A stretch of 64,000 bases of DNA from Plantago major (Eukaryota > Streptophyta > Magnoliopsida > Lamiales > Plantaginaceae). A program made the position numbers and the translations under genes. Below, piece after piece: positions 38,486 to 50,195 of this stretch (positions are counted from its first letter, which is position 1; each line of letters starts with the position of its first letter). Location of the stretch: positions 1-64,000 of the forward strand of contig JAIFAC010000134.1 of assembly GCA_026545765.1 (NCBI GenBank), read 5' to 3'. Under the pieces are notes generated by a model. It ran no database searches, was not told the DNA's origin, and saw only the letters and a list, made by a program, of their open reading frames with translations.

Positions 38486-39426
38486 ATGGCTACTGGTCCA
38501 AATGCATCTACTGATGAGAATCCAAACGTGCACCAAACCACATTTTGCACACCAAACATTAACTTGGCCAAGCGATGGGATGGTGGAACAACAACTTCCA
38601 GACCAAAATTCGAGTAAGTATTTCTAAATGAATTTCTTGCATTGGAGATTCATGAAAAGTGGAACACGACGCAAGAGCAAATAAGGACGTGTTTGGGCAT
38701 TTGCTTATGATGAAGTAAATGTAATAGATCGAAAGTTGTATCTTGGTTAATAGATAAGTTTGATCCCACGCAGAGGTCTGCATGGTCGCATAGTTATGCT
38801 AACCGATAAATATGTTGGTACATTACTGGGCCTCCCATGTTCGGTGAAGGCCGCTCGTATTCCAAACGTGTCAAGTAAAGGGCTAGCCTTGTACCGGGAT
38901 ATTTTCATACGAAATGGCAAACCTATCACAGCCAAAGACCTAATGAGTAGAGTACTTGACCATCACAATGTGGTTATTGAGTACATAGTGTCATATACGA
39001 TGCTTATTTTTTACGTGTATATTGTTTCCAACATTTGGTCATGTGGACTTATATATGTTGGAAACTCTAATTGATTTGGACCAAGTCAATGATTATAAAT
39101 GGTCATAGTTGGTTTTTGAAAACTTGATGAAGGCGTTACCAAAGTGATGAGGATGGTATGAAAAAAATTATAGGTTGCATCTTGGTGCTGAAGGCGTTAA
39201 CATCACTGAAGTTGAACTCATTAAGTTCTTTAGTTTATGCACTAACAAGAAATGTCTATCATACTCCCGGCTTGCCTTGTTAGTGGTGTTCATTGATGTG
39301 TACCCAAAATACAAAAATATGATTGATCCTTCCCACACACATGTGGCGTGATGGACAACTATACACGCCACCAACATGCTTTATGTTTTTACGATAATGG
39401 ATTTTACGATGTACAGATATTTCGAT
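38486..39426 (+). pseudogene. Ulp1-type MULE protein, N-terminal part, broken
   Basis: Possible start at 38486 (MATGPNASTDENPNVHQ), with a splice donor at 38613/38614 (TTCGA then GTAAGT). A second piece (about 38760-39074) reads DKYVGTLLGLPCSVKAARIP and LSYRDIF-type sequence ending VLDHHNVVIEY. A third (39055-39130) reads MLETLIDLDQVNDYKWS, a stop, then LVFENLMKALPK. This order (V-LGLPCG..., then IDLDQVxxYNW) fits the N-terminal region of Ulp1-carrying plant transposon proteins. Several frameshifts and stops are present. Confidence 0.65.
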
Positions 39427-39431
39427 TTTCA

Positions 39432-40782
39432 TCAGAGAACTGAATCCCTAAATACAATCAAGATTAAATTTATAAGTCAAGTCCTCAAATCCACAGCTTA
39501 TAGCGGAAAGTTGACTCGGATGTCGATCTCCACTTTACACTTAGCATAGGAACAAGCAAATATCGTAATTAAATTGTATGCAGAAAGTAAACCGAATGAT
39601 TGCAGACAGATTGATTGAATCGCAGTAAACCATAATTTGATGAGATGTAATCGATGATGGAAAAGGTGTAAAAGATCCCCAACCTCCCTCTGCTATGCTA
39701 CTCCCAACTACTTAGAATCAAACAACGTACTAGCCGTCTACAGGCAGCAAAGAAATATGCCAAAAGGATCAAGTCGTAGTTAATCCAGACACCTTCACTT
39801 ATACCAACAATGTGTCAGGTCACCAAAGACAATCGCCCGTCGCCACGCTTTCATAAATCACACATGATAATATAAAGTCCGCTACTAAGTCGCAGCTTAG
39901 TAAGGATTTCCCACGAAAGAGCTCTGACGAATAAAGAACAAGTACAAAATTACGTTTTAAAACTAATTCATTAATATATCACGGTATATAAAGATGTATC
40001 AAAAGAAGAGTTACAGCGATTCACCTTTACAAGAAAAAATTAGCTACTCATAGTAATACTTAGACAGAAATCAAAAGGCAAGAAAGAAAAGAAAGAAGAA
40101 GAAGCTTAGTCTCTGATGTCTTCGTGCTGCTTCTAGGGTTTCCTCCTTCTGGGTTCCTGACGGTCAGCGGTTTTGGGGTTTCACTTCCCCGAGGAATGGT
40201 CCTCCCTTTCGAGAGTTTTCTGTGTGAGCGGTGTAGAATTATGAGACCCCTGAGGTCTTATTTTTACTGAAAATTTCGAGCTCTGGCCGCCATTGATCAA
40301 TAAGGAAGGTTTAGGAATGCGGGCTCTAGCCTGACAGGCCAGGAAACAAACCCAGAACAATTCAGAGGCTTGACTGCGGTCGCATGTGGACCGCAGTGGT
40401 GCCTTCTGCGGCCACCTATGGATCGCCAAGTGCGATTTCTGCAACTTCAACTGCTTTTCTGCTCTTCAATTTCGGCTTCAGAATCTGCTTCTCGAAAAGT
40501 GGTCTTCTACAAAGTTGTTGCATCTTCAATTATCTTCGCATTGGTTGGTCGTATGACATGTTTTGACTCCTCGAACTCCGTGCAATGGTCAATCTGGCGT
40601 ATTCGCTTAACTTTCTCGATTTCGCACAATTATGTCGTTTTGGTGCCTAAAATCGTCCAATTCCTCAAAAAATGTGATCATGACCTACAGAAAATACGCG
40701 AAGTTGGTAATTGACCATAAAACGATACAAATATTACATCTAAGGCAAAAAACGAGGGTCTAAAAGCATGCTATATCGCACA
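39432..40782 (+). mobile_element. Probable solo LTR, 1351 bp
   Basis: An exact 5-base direct repeat, TTTCA, flanks this segment at 39427-39431 and 40783-40787. The right end reads ...CGAGGGTCTAAAAGCA-n-ATCGCACA, which looks like the end of a gypsy-type LTR, and a TATA box (GTATATAAAG) lies inside at about 39986. The left end begins TCAGAG rather than TG. It interrupts the Ulp1-type transposon remnant. No internal region or second LTR is present. No coding content; short frames inside are chance. Confidence 0.6.
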
Positions 40783-40787
40783 TTTCA

Positions 40788-41455
40788 TTGTCACATATGT
40801 TACCAATCGAAAATTGTAATTGTTATTCTTTTTTGGCATCCTATCTATTTCAAGCAATTATATTTAGCATTAAAATACATATTTTTCCCTTTTACCTTTT
40901 TATATTACATGAATGGAAATTACATATTCAAATTAAGGATGGAGAAAATTTCAACAAGTGTGTGTGTTGAAGATGGTATTGGGAGAGAAATCATGGACCA
41001 TCTTCAACAACTTAAGGAAATTGTTAAAGAATTACAAAATTTTGTTGATAAACTGTCTGATGATGTTCGATGACTAAAGAAGAAATACAAAGAGCCCAAT
41101 GATAGTTCAAATGGAGAGGATGACGATACTGAACCAGAAACCAATAACGAACCCAATATGCATGATTAAATATGTTCCTTATTCAAAGAACATGATGATA
41201 ACGTGTTGGACTTTTTGTTCGATCCAAATCATAATCCCTGGTAAACATATATTTTTAATACTTGAAAGGACAATATTGTGGTGATGAGTCATGTTTATAT
41301 TTACTTTGATTGAAGTTGAACGTATAGAAAGTTGATTGTCACTTTAGATGCAGAGCGCATGTCTCAATTAGAGACATCAATTGTCTATTGCCGGGAAGAT
41401 GGCTTGGAGATGAGGTAATACCACTTCCATAAAAAAACACTTCACGGTATGAGTA
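40788..41455 (+). pseudogene. Ulp1-type MULE protein, middle part (coiled coil)
   Basis: The frame at 40930-41073 ends with a leucine-rich coiled coil (IMDHLQQLKEIVKELQNFV). After a stop it is followed by an acidic stretch (SSNGEDDDTEPETNNEPN) and by CSLFKEHDDNVLDFLFDPN at about 41173. A coiled coil and acidic linker between the N-terminal domain and the protease is usual for these transposon proteins. Interrupted by stops. Confidence 0.5.
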
Positions 41456-41699
41456 CTTATTTGAACGAGGGGACTACAATCCATTTTTTTTCTGTAAATG
41501 TGATTATGGTGTTATATATTTCATAGTTTATGGGAATAAGATGAAAAGAGTAATTGGGGTTTCCCATTCTATTTTTCTATATGTGGTTATTAATTAACTT
41601 TTTAGACCAATATAACAATGTAGGCTATTTTTATATCTTACAATGTACTACACTAAGGTTATGGCTACCATTTATGCAGTATGCATTGTTATCGATCAT

Positions 41700-42840
41700 T
41701 TGCCGAAGAAACAATAAAAAGCGCAAATAAGCTTATATTGTTTCCTCACATTCCCTATTGGAGGCTCACTGGACACTGTTTAAGCATTGTTTCCCAACGT
41801 GGGATGATCATCATTGGTATTTTGTGGTTGTGGATTTTGACAACAAAACAATAGTGATTCTTGACTCGTTAAGGGTAAATGATGGCAAGAGAATGGAGGA
41901 TGTCAAGCTAGTGGTACTAATTTGTATTACTTCTTCGTTATTATTGAAAAACATCATCTTGTAAGCTCGACTAAATGTAAAATGTTGTTAAGGTGTGTTT
42001 CCTTGAAAAGTTGGCAAGTACATGGGATTGTGAAAAGCTCTTTACTCACAAATTAAAGGTTTTGCAAAAGCATTTCCATACATATATGATATCAACTTTC
42101 TGAAGCAGGATAACTGGTATGCATTAGTGTTGTATGTTTTTCAGTATATTATAGTTTTTCTCGCTTTTTGTGACTGTATACCTGTGTATACAGGTTCGGC
42201 TGAGGCGTTTATGTATGTTCCACGATGATGCATCATAATATACTTGCACGATGTTTGACCGAGGTAATGATTCATGTACAAAACTTCGAGTTTGCTTTAT
42301 GTTTCATAAAATTCTCATGTACTTAATCACACTTATCAGGCGGATAGTGTTGTTATGCGGAGGAGACTTGCAACGTATTTGTATATGGCCCCCAACAACA
42401 AAGCCGAACTATTCAAGTTAATTAATGAAAAGTGTGTTAAACATTATAAAGTTATCTATTTTTGTTTCTTTGATCAAACAACGAACAAGTTCATGGCGTT
42501 GAAGAAAAAAATTGACATAGTTGAGTGCTTTTTTTTATGAGCAGGTACGTGAGGCTCATGATTTTTAATGGACGCATAGAGTCTCTCTTATGCCAGTGGA
42601 ATTTGATACATGGTACTCTGATTTTCAATAATTTGTGAAGACTATGTTAGAGCATCAACCGCCACTTCCGAATGAGGCTGGTCCAGACTTCATTAGGATA
42701 CCCGTGAACAATGAAGACGCTCCAATATGTTTAAAAATGTTCCAAATATGAGTAAAATCATTACCCTATATGTCCAGGTAGAGAAGAAACTCATTCCTAT
42801 TAAGATGGACATTGTTTATGATGACTTAGGCGTATCTGAA
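41700..42840 (+). pseudogene. Ulp1 (C48) cysteine protease domain of a MULE, broken
   Basis: The piece at 41758-41964 holds the protease signature DDHHWYFVVVDF (catalytic His as HW) followed by VILDSLRVNDG, with Asp in the LDSL position. A piece at 42355-42540 (MRRRLATYLYMAPNNKAEL) fits the end of the domain. The Cys motif (family form DCG) could not be found in frame. In plants such Ulp1-like proteases are often carried by Mutator-like transposons. Frames are broken, so no active enzyme is expected. Confidence 0.7.
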
Positions 42841-42869
42841 TGATTTAACTATTAGATTTTGTTGGTTGA

Positions 42870-44445
42870 TGTCTCGCCCCAAAACCAAAATACTTTGGCG
42901 CGATCGGCCGTCAATCGTGAGATGGGCTCATGCCAAGACGAAGCCTGAATTTTATTTACAAAGCAGTTTGAAATAGTGGTAGAGCAATAAAAGGTAATAA
43001 ATCAGATACTTTAATATCCAAACCGTACAATAGCAATTGTCTCAAAAGTCGGACCACTCGTACAGAGTCAAAACAAACTACAAAATCGACATCTCAACAA
43101 AAAGGAAATCCTAAGAAAAGACAGAACTCAAACTTCCAAGCAACCACGCTGAACTCGTCCAACACTAAAGATCACCTGGAAAAAAATGTGTAAGGGTGAA
43201 TCTCCTGGCACTTTTACCGGATCAAGCAGAGTAGTAAATCATACATATATATACACACAATATCAATCACATAGCCAGAAAACAATTCATGGAGTCATTA
43301 TACAGAACAGTTGAAACAGATATTTAAGCTCAGACAGAGTCACACCATGACCACTAGTATAAGTCCTATGGCATGTAGGTCGGCATGTAATGTAGCATAA
43401 CATAAAGTTCTGCTAAAGGAACATGCATGTAAAGCCAGACGTAATCACCGTCAAAGACGGGCCCAGAATTCATAGGTAAAACTGTGAGCTCAAAAACATA
43501 TTTATTTTCTCCATGTAACAGAAACATATTTTTATCACACACCACATGCATCACAAAACATACTTTAGGGAGTTCACATAATTGATCCTTTCGAATAGAC
43601 TATTATATCAAGTCTCATATTTTGATATAATAACTATAATTTGTTTGTCAAACATTAAAACTATACATATATAATAATACAGAAAATAGGAGCAAAAGTG
43701 TCAAAAAATCCCCCTTACCTCAGACGACTTAACTCGGTTGCTCGAAAAATCACCAACACAAAATAGACCGGAACTACTCAATACCTAATGTAAAAGATGA
43801 AGAAAATTTACTAAGCAAACTGAACTCAAATTGCTAACGCAGAACCGTACTCTAGTCCCCTCGGATAAAATTGGAAAGTTACTACTACTACTACAGTACG
43901 TGGGAATGATGTTAAAACAACAAAGGAAAACTTGAGCAACCAACCCACGAGAGCTAGTTTAGAATTAGAGATGCAATGATGAAAGTGATGTCACAAAAGT
44001 ATTTGAAAATTGGAGAGAGAAATCGAAGGATGATGATGATCGATTATTTAAGAGATATAGTTTCAAGATGGCAACAAACTGACAAGTCTCGAAATTGGAA
44101 AATAATTAACCACAAGTATTGACATTGGTATTCATCAGACAAAACAAGGAAGCTTAAATGATCCTGACCAATTGACAGATACATTCAGGAGGGTAACATC
44201 CGAGAAACTGAAAAGAACAAAAATGAAGAAAGACTCACCCAGAAATTGAACAGAACGGCTGGTAGAGAAACAGAAACTTGAAACCCTATTTTTCTTCTGT
44301 TGCACGAGGAGATGAAGGGATAGGTTAAAAAAAAATACCGAATAAGGTAACCACTCCCCCACTTCTTTCAGATTAAGAAAGAATGAATAAAGATATTTAA
44401 ATTAAATAGTTAGATAAAATACAAATAAAATTCTCGGGTTTTACA
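42870..44445 (-). mobile_element. Solo LTR, 1576 bp, minus orientation
   Basis: On the minus strand it begins TGTAAAACCCGAGAATTTTA and ends GGTTTTGGGGCGAGACA. The 5-base direct repeat GTTGA flanks it at 42865-42869 and 44446-44450. TG...CA ends plus a 5-base duplication are diagnostic of an LTR; with no partner in the window this is a solo LTR left by recombination. The style of the ends suggests a gypsy-type element. It sits just beyond the protease domain of the Ulp1-type remnant. Confidence 0.82.
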
Positions 44446-44450
44446 GTTGA

Positions 44451-44895
44451 AGTTTAACTATTGTGTTTTGTACTATTGCGGTTGAATTTATCTATCTTGT
44501 TGTGAAGGATTTAGTGTAATGGTATACCTTTATCACATTGATATTTCTAAAACAATTTAATCACAACAATATTTCTAAACAATTTAATCCATGTGATCTA
44601 TGTAACAATAATACTAAAACTAGTTGCATCATTCCATTTATAAAAACTCAAACCCAGAATTACAAAAACCCTTTAAAACTTTTAATATTGGAGCCTTTGA
44701 AGTTCATTTACCATACGAAAACGTCTAAATTTTGACAATAAAATATTTGCATAATTGTAATCACACCTTGACATAATCTAAATTGGTTCATATACACTTA
44801 TACGATGCTAAAAGTAACTATAACTCTCTACTTTTTGAAAGTTCAAATTGATAACATCTAGTAATACATCATGAAGATAAAAGCACGCTCGTGGG
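44451..44895. other. AT-rich DNA, no gene seen
   Basis: Probably the tail of the Ulp1-type element that the solo LTR entered. I found no terminal inverted repeat to close that element. Confidence 0.4.
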
Positions 44896-45901
44896 ATGAA
44901 GCAGGTCCGTCGAGGCTTGACTAAGGGATTGTTCTTTCCATCGTACATAACATCACTTTGCCAAACAAGCAGACTGGAGATGAAAGAGATTAAGTTCCAA
45001 TTACTCCCTTGAAATAATTAAAAAAGAAAAAAAGCCATGAAAAATCTGTTGCAGCCCCCAATGGTCAGTGTGTCAACACAGGGTCGACCTCAGTTCTAAA
45101 TTTTCCATATGTGTCAAATTGTATATGTTGATTGAACAAAATACCATGTTTTTGAATTATTTTGCACTATGTGTTCAAGTTTTAGATCACAACATAAGAC
45201 ACCAGAAAGACTTAAAGGACCTACCTAGCCCAACTGTGTTTTTGAATCCCCTAGGAATACTTAACAATCTCATCCATCAATGCGTCTCCTCTTCAGATTC
45301 ATCATTTCCATCTCCTTCATCATCCTCTTCATCTTCGTCATCATGATCTCTATAGTCTTCATCATCTCCATCTTCAAAATTCGTTCCATCTTCAGAATTC
45401 GTTCCTTCTTCATCATCACCATTTTTGGAACCACTATCTTCCACATCATCTCGATCTTCCCTTCCTTCTGTCTCATCTTCATTCAATGCATCATTTTTAG
45501 CATTATAGATATTCCCTCCTTCAACATGTGGGGCTAGGGGTACAAAAACACCGGTGGGCTATGTAGGTCCTTCAAGTATCCTTGGTGTATGTGATCTAAA
45601 ACTTGAACACATTGTGAAAAATAATTTTAAAAATATGTATTTTGCCCAGTCAACATATTCAATTTGACATCTATGGGCAATTTCAGAACTGAGGTCGACC
45701 ATGTGTTGACACGCTTACCATTGGGGGCTGCAACAAAATTTTCATGCTCTTTTTTTAATAAATTCTTTCAAGTCGGAATGGAGTAATTGCTTGCATGAGA
45801 AATTGATCTGTTATCATCTTCAACCCGCATTTTTTACAATCTAATGTTAAGAATGAAGGGAAGAACAATCCCTTAGTCGAGCCTCGACTAACCTGCTTCA
45901 T
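44896..45901. mobile_element. Foldback element, two arms of about 370 bp
   Basis: The left arm (44896 to about 45260) matches the reverse complement of the right arm (about 45530-45901). The outer ends read ATGAAGCAGG and CCTGCTTCAT. Inner matched words include GTCGAGGCTTGACTAAGG, GTTGCAGCCCCCAATGG, GACCTCAGTTCT and CTAGCCC. The arms differ by substitutions and indels. The 240-270 base centre is a TCTTCATCATCC-like pyrimidine-rich repeat. No flanking duplication was found. It could be a foldback transposon, a long-TIR MULE derivative, or a small-RNA hairpin locus. Confidence 0.75.
45277..45486 (-). other. Acidic low-complexity frame in the foldback loop
   Basis: Read on the minus strand the loop gives 69 codons rich in Asp and Glu (for example DDEDEEDDEGDGNDESEEE). 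It might be the leftover acidic part of a transposon protein, but the composition alone would produce such a frame from a GAA/GAT-rich repeat. I do not call it a gene. Confidence 0.3.
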
Positions 45902-46702
45902 TTGATAGAATAGAACTTCTCCCATAGTTATACTTTTTTCCTAAGAATATGGTCGAGTAAGAGAAGCCTCATCTTGTTGACATGTGTCTTGCTCCTCCCC
46001 GGGAAGGATAAAACAAAGTGGTGGCACACTTTGGCATCAAGATTCAAATCAACATATCCAACGCATGTTTTTGCGAAATTCCAAGTTACCGCGCGGAAAC
46101 ATAATCGCCCAATAATGGAACCCTAGTTAATATCACTCTGATTCTTCCAAGATATTCCAAATTCACTATGATGTTTTCACATGTTTTTCGAGTGTAAGAT
46201 AATGAATTATGGATTGGTGACATATATCTAATGCTAGTTAGCAGGATAAAACAATTAATGATAATGATGATTTACTTGGTTATCACTGGGACACACCATA
46301 CGAGACATTGCACTACTTTACGTAGACACCTTACATTACATAAGGCACGTCGGTACTATTACAATGAGCTAACTGATTTTGTTCTATAAAATGAATAACA
46401 TTGGTGGGGTCGTCAATCCTACCAAGCTACGATTACAACTGATATGGTTTTAGTGGTTTTCTACGAACCTTTGAATACGTATTTTTTGAAGATTTTGTTG
46501 GTAAAGGCGAATACGTATCCTTATGTGATTTGTTGGTAAAACACCTACACTAAACTACATACACTAGTAATCAAACGAGCTAAGTAAATCCCATGGAAAA
46601 CATCATTCAAATATAAGAACTCTAACTAGCATGCATACGTTTCCATCACCACACCATAATCGGGTGTTTTAACCACTTATTGAGGGGTTTAGCCTCGAAC
46701 AC
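45902..46702. other. Intergenic DNA, no gene seen
   Basis: No open frame, splice pattern or terminal repeat recognised. Confidence 0.45.
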
Positions 46703-46705
46703 TAA

Positions 46706-46837
46706 GGCTCTGTTCTTTTCAACTTAAAACTCATTCAGCCTACGCCTCAGCTTAGTTATATTTTATACTACAATTTAGTTCGGCATTCCTAATTCACCAT
46801 TCGGCTTCAAAGAATTTCAATTGAAAAGAACAGAGCC
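46706..46837. mobile_element. Tourist-like MITE (PIF/Harbinger type), 132 bp
   Basis: Perfect 17-base terminal inverted repeats, GGCTCTGTTCTTTTCAA and TTGAAAAGAACAGAGCC. The direct repeat TAA flanks it at 46703-46705 and 46838-46840, the TWA target of this superfamily. The left end is related to that of the MITE at 11178 (GGCTATGTTCTCTTC), so they belong to related families. Confidence 0.9.
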
Positions 46838-46939
46838 TAACTAACTAAACTACCACAAATCCCCGATCTAAGATCCACCACCAACTTGAGGTCCAACCTG
46901 ATGACTTGGTCCGAGGTTGATCACCTGAAATGACTAAGT

Positions 46940-47719
46940 GGGGGGGGGGGGGTGTTAGATAGGTAACCCGGGTTGCAAGTTGTCAACCTGGTAAGAGACT
47001 TTACTCAAGAGAGAGTTGTAAAGCTCTCAATGTAGTAGTTATGAGATATGATTTGGAATAATTATTGCTTATCACTTGGGAATTGTGACTTACCTTAAGG
47101 TCTTGGACCTTGTGCTATATTTATAGAGACCATATCTTATGAAATGACTCATAAGATGGTGCCAAGTGTATGCTTCAGATTTGGACACCAGTGCTACCTT
47201 TGGCCCACAACCCAATAGTGAACAGTAGCCCACATCCGATTAATGGGCCTGGGAGGGTAGTTTGGACCTTTTCCCTCTGAGAGTACTGTTCCGCCTGTTG
47301 GGTCCGTGGTCCCCTCTATGACCTCTCGCTTGGTCTGCCCTTAGGTAACTCTGGGTGTCCGAGCCAGAAGTTTCACGGAAGTATCTCAGTGGTTCTGTTA
47401 TATACGTTTGGTCTTAATGTGATGGTGGCGTCCGAGATTCTCTCGTCCGGTCCATTTGGCATCCTAGGACTGACAGTTTGTTGTACTTGGAAGGACCATG
47501 TGACCTTTTGTCAGGTTCGGAAGTTGTACACCTAGCTTGGTCGGACTTAGCTGAGAAGGTGTGTTGACTTGTAAGTACTAGTTGACCTGGAATGGTTTCC
47601 CTTAGGTCGGACCATTTGAAGGTCGGACTATAGTATCGAATGGCTATTTCAAATTGATGCGCTCTAGGACACGTTCTATGGCGTCCTTAACGGATTGTAC
47701 ACATGTCCGTATCAACATA
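46940..47719 (+). repeat. LTR-like segment after a G13 tract
   Basis: A run of 13 G (46940-46952) preceded by AAGT looks like a polypurine tract and is followed at once by TGTTAGATAGG, a typical LTR start. A segment ending GTATCAACA (about 47719) could be its end, followed by TATGTCCCCCTAG. No primer-binding site, second LTR or target duplication was found, so the boundaries are tentative. Confidence 0.35.
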
Positions 47720-47891
47720 TGTCCCCCTAGTTTCCAAGTATCTTAGTAGAAGATAGTTGGTAACTATAAAAAGAACAAGTGTGTTGTGGAGCGTGTCCGA
47801 ATCGTTAACTGAAAAGGAAAAAAATTCCTTTTTGTGAGATCCGTTGTCCGTGTTCTTAGGAATTCAATATATCTCTCTCCCCCTCTTTTCG

Positions 47892-47930
47892 TTCTACAGT
47901 CCGAGTTATGTAATAGCTCGGACTGTAGAA
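47892..47930. repeat. Perfect 14 bp hairpin
   Basis: TTCTACAGTCCGAG, an 11-base loop, then CTCGGACTGTAGAA. It lies in the upstream region of the element's gene, about 400 bases before its TATA box. Function unknown. Confidence 0.85.
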
Positions 47931-48306
47931 GGAAAAGGTATTTGTATCCGAGATATATAGATCCGAGTACGGTTAGGATCTGAAGAAGTCTTCTGCGGAA
48001 GAGTGTATAGGAAGCAATCCGTTGGGCCAAATATGTGGAATGGCCCACCTGGGCTGATGAACAAGGATCCAAAAGGCCCAATAAGTCGCCGTCTGCCCAC
48101 GGAAAAGATCCCGAGTGAAGCGATGCAACTCCGGATTGAGAAGATCAACGGTCAGATTTAAACCCAAGTGATGTGACGCTTCGAGAAGAATTAAATGGGG
48201 TGTAACGTCAATACACCACTTGTGAATCGCGCATCCGCTGGATCGAAAAGATCAACGTTGGGGTTTGAATCCTGTGATGTGACGTTGTGCCTTCCTCAAT
48301 TGCCTC

Positions 48307-48314
48307 TATAAATA
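48307..48314 (+). promoter_or_regulatory. TATA box of the LARD-like element's gene
   Basis: CTCTATAAATAG lies in a well-formed plant promoter context. A leader without ATG follows, then a splice-donor-like TTATCAAGTAAGTATG at about 48495-48510. The coding pieces at 50200-51760 lie downstream, with a hAT element in between. Confidence 0.55.
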
Positions 48315-49019
48315 GTCGCTTAATCCGCTTTCACACTTTAGCCAAACCAAACTCGTAGCGATTCTTAAGCAATCCGAGCAAACAAAATCAATCCGAGCAA
48401 CCAAAACTCGCAAAATCTTTCACTTTCCAACCGAGATCCAGATTTCTCGAGAGCTAGCAAGGCTTCACGTCTGTTCAAACTTACCAAATCAACTTTATCA
48501 AGTAAGTATGTCTTGATTCTTCCCGAATTTTCTTTTTATGATATGCTCGCTAATGCTTGTATGCTTCTCCATTGTCTCGACGCTTGTTTGTTGATTCCGT
48601 GGTTTCACATGTCGCATGTGGTAGACTCAGTAGTATACTTAGTTGGAATACCTCCCCGATGTCAGACAGCTAATTTCCTTAGTAGCAACTTGTTGAGCTG
48701 ACTTGTATAATATGTTAAATATGCATAAAAATCGTATTGCACGCCCTATTGCAAGATTTTGGTGCCGATCGCACATAGACCTTTATATGCATTCCTCGTT
48801 AGTGTGCCATATAGGTAGATATTAGTGCCAATGGCACATCTTTGCGCCAAGTCTAGTACCGTGGTGTCATGAGATTGTGTCCCATGTAGAAAATCATAAG
48901 GTAGGGCTTCCTCGACCATCGACTTAATAAGATACCTAAACGAACTCTCGGACAATCACAATCATCATTTCTGACCCATTTCCTTGTGCCCTAGGATGTC
49001 CGGGAGTGATAGTCAGAAC

Positions 49020-49164
49020 TAGGGGTGGCCCATGAACCAAACGTTCGCGAAATGTTCGTGAAAACGCGTCAACGCCGCCTCGAGTTCGGTTTGATCAACC
49101 AACATGTTCATAACATGTTCGAGTATTATCGAACCTAACGTCAACACTTTATTATTTGTTCGAG

Positions 49165-49257
<93 letters not shown>

Positions 49258-50195
49258 TGGGTCTAAATGTAATAACTATTACTTTGTGGTACACATGTAA
49301 TTATACCTTTATATAAATAAACAAACCCCATTAGTCCATTACTCTAATTCACAATTTCTCAAAATATGATCGGCAATTTCAAAATCCCAAATAATACTCA
49401 ATCCCATCTTCTTCGTCGATCGGTCCGTAGAGTGCAACTCCACTTCACTAATCAATTGCGCCCACATCGCCACAAGGCGCCTCCTTCTCCGACCCACCAT
49501 CTCATCTCGCCGCTACTTTTCTCCGACCCACCATCTCATCTCGCCATTTTCTCCGATCGACTCACCATCTCACCTCAATTGTAGTGTAAGTAGCTCCCTT
49601 CAATTAATTCAACATGTTGGAAGTTAAGTAGTTAACTTGTAGTTACATAATTTTGCTTGTGTTTTTTTACTTCGTTTGGATTTATTGGACAAAATGCGTA
49701 GTTCTGTTTTTTATTCTTTAGTGGAACATGTAGTGATGCTCTATGTATTTGCACTCCTGGACTTCAGAACATTTTGTCTACTCTACATTAACAGTTTTTT
49801 AACATTGTCTTTGTTTAGTTTTTGTCCAGAACATTTTGTTGGTTTATTGGTCTATATTTTTCATATTGAGTATTGTTATAATTGTGCTATAAGGTTGACA
49901 TTTCCATTTGCATTTCTTGTGCATTTGATTTGTATAGTAGATTTGTGTTACATGATTTTATTTAGTTTTAAAATTTTGTAATTTACAGTTTTTTCGAACA
50001 TAAACGAACAACGTTCGAACAGAACAATCGAACGCAAACGAACCGAGCACGAACAATATAAAATATGTCAATCAACTCGAACACGGATTTGTAATGCTCG
50101 TCGAACACGAACACGAACCGAACATTACATCAAACGAACGAACGAACATTCATTAATACAAAAGTTCGGTTTGTTCGGTTCGTGGGCCACCCCTA
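49020..50195. mobile_element. Non-autonomous hAT element, 1176 bp
   Basis: The ends are TAGGGGTGGCCCATGAACC and GGTTCGTGGGCCACCCCTA, a terminal inverted repeat of the hAT type with one mismatch. It is flanked by GTCAGAAC (49012-49019) and TTCAGAAC (50196-50203), an 8-base target duplication with one change. Subterminal regions are crowded with CGAAC/GTTCG words in both directions. There is no transposase; short open frames inside (49366-49584, 49676-49981) show no family motif. It interrupts the intron-containing element of 46.9-51.8 kb. Confidence 0.88.
49166..49255. repeat. (TA)n microsatellite, about 44 repeats
   Basis: Uninterrupted TA dinucleotides inside the hAT element. Frames of alternating Tyr and Ile on both strands are translations of it and not genes. 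Length is probably variable and poorly assembled. Confidence 0.95.

Noticed and set aside
39374..40780. A 9-base near-duplication (ATGCTTTAT / ATGCTATAT) as the ends of a MULE insertion
   Set aside because: It has a mismatch and no inverted ends; the exact TTTCA duplication a few bases away, with an LTR-like right end, explains the segment better.
42871..44440. Open frames within 42870-44445 (for example 43366-43554 and 44135-44362)
   Set aside because: They lie in a solo LTR with clear ends and a 5-base duplication, and show no protein family.
45270..45482. Met/Lys/Arg-rich frame on the minus strand in the foldback loop
   Set aside because: Alternative frame of the same low-complexity repeat; no evidence for either as a gene.
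49104..49316. Open frames of alternating Tyr-Ile on both strands
   Set aside because: They are translations of the (TA)n microsatellite.
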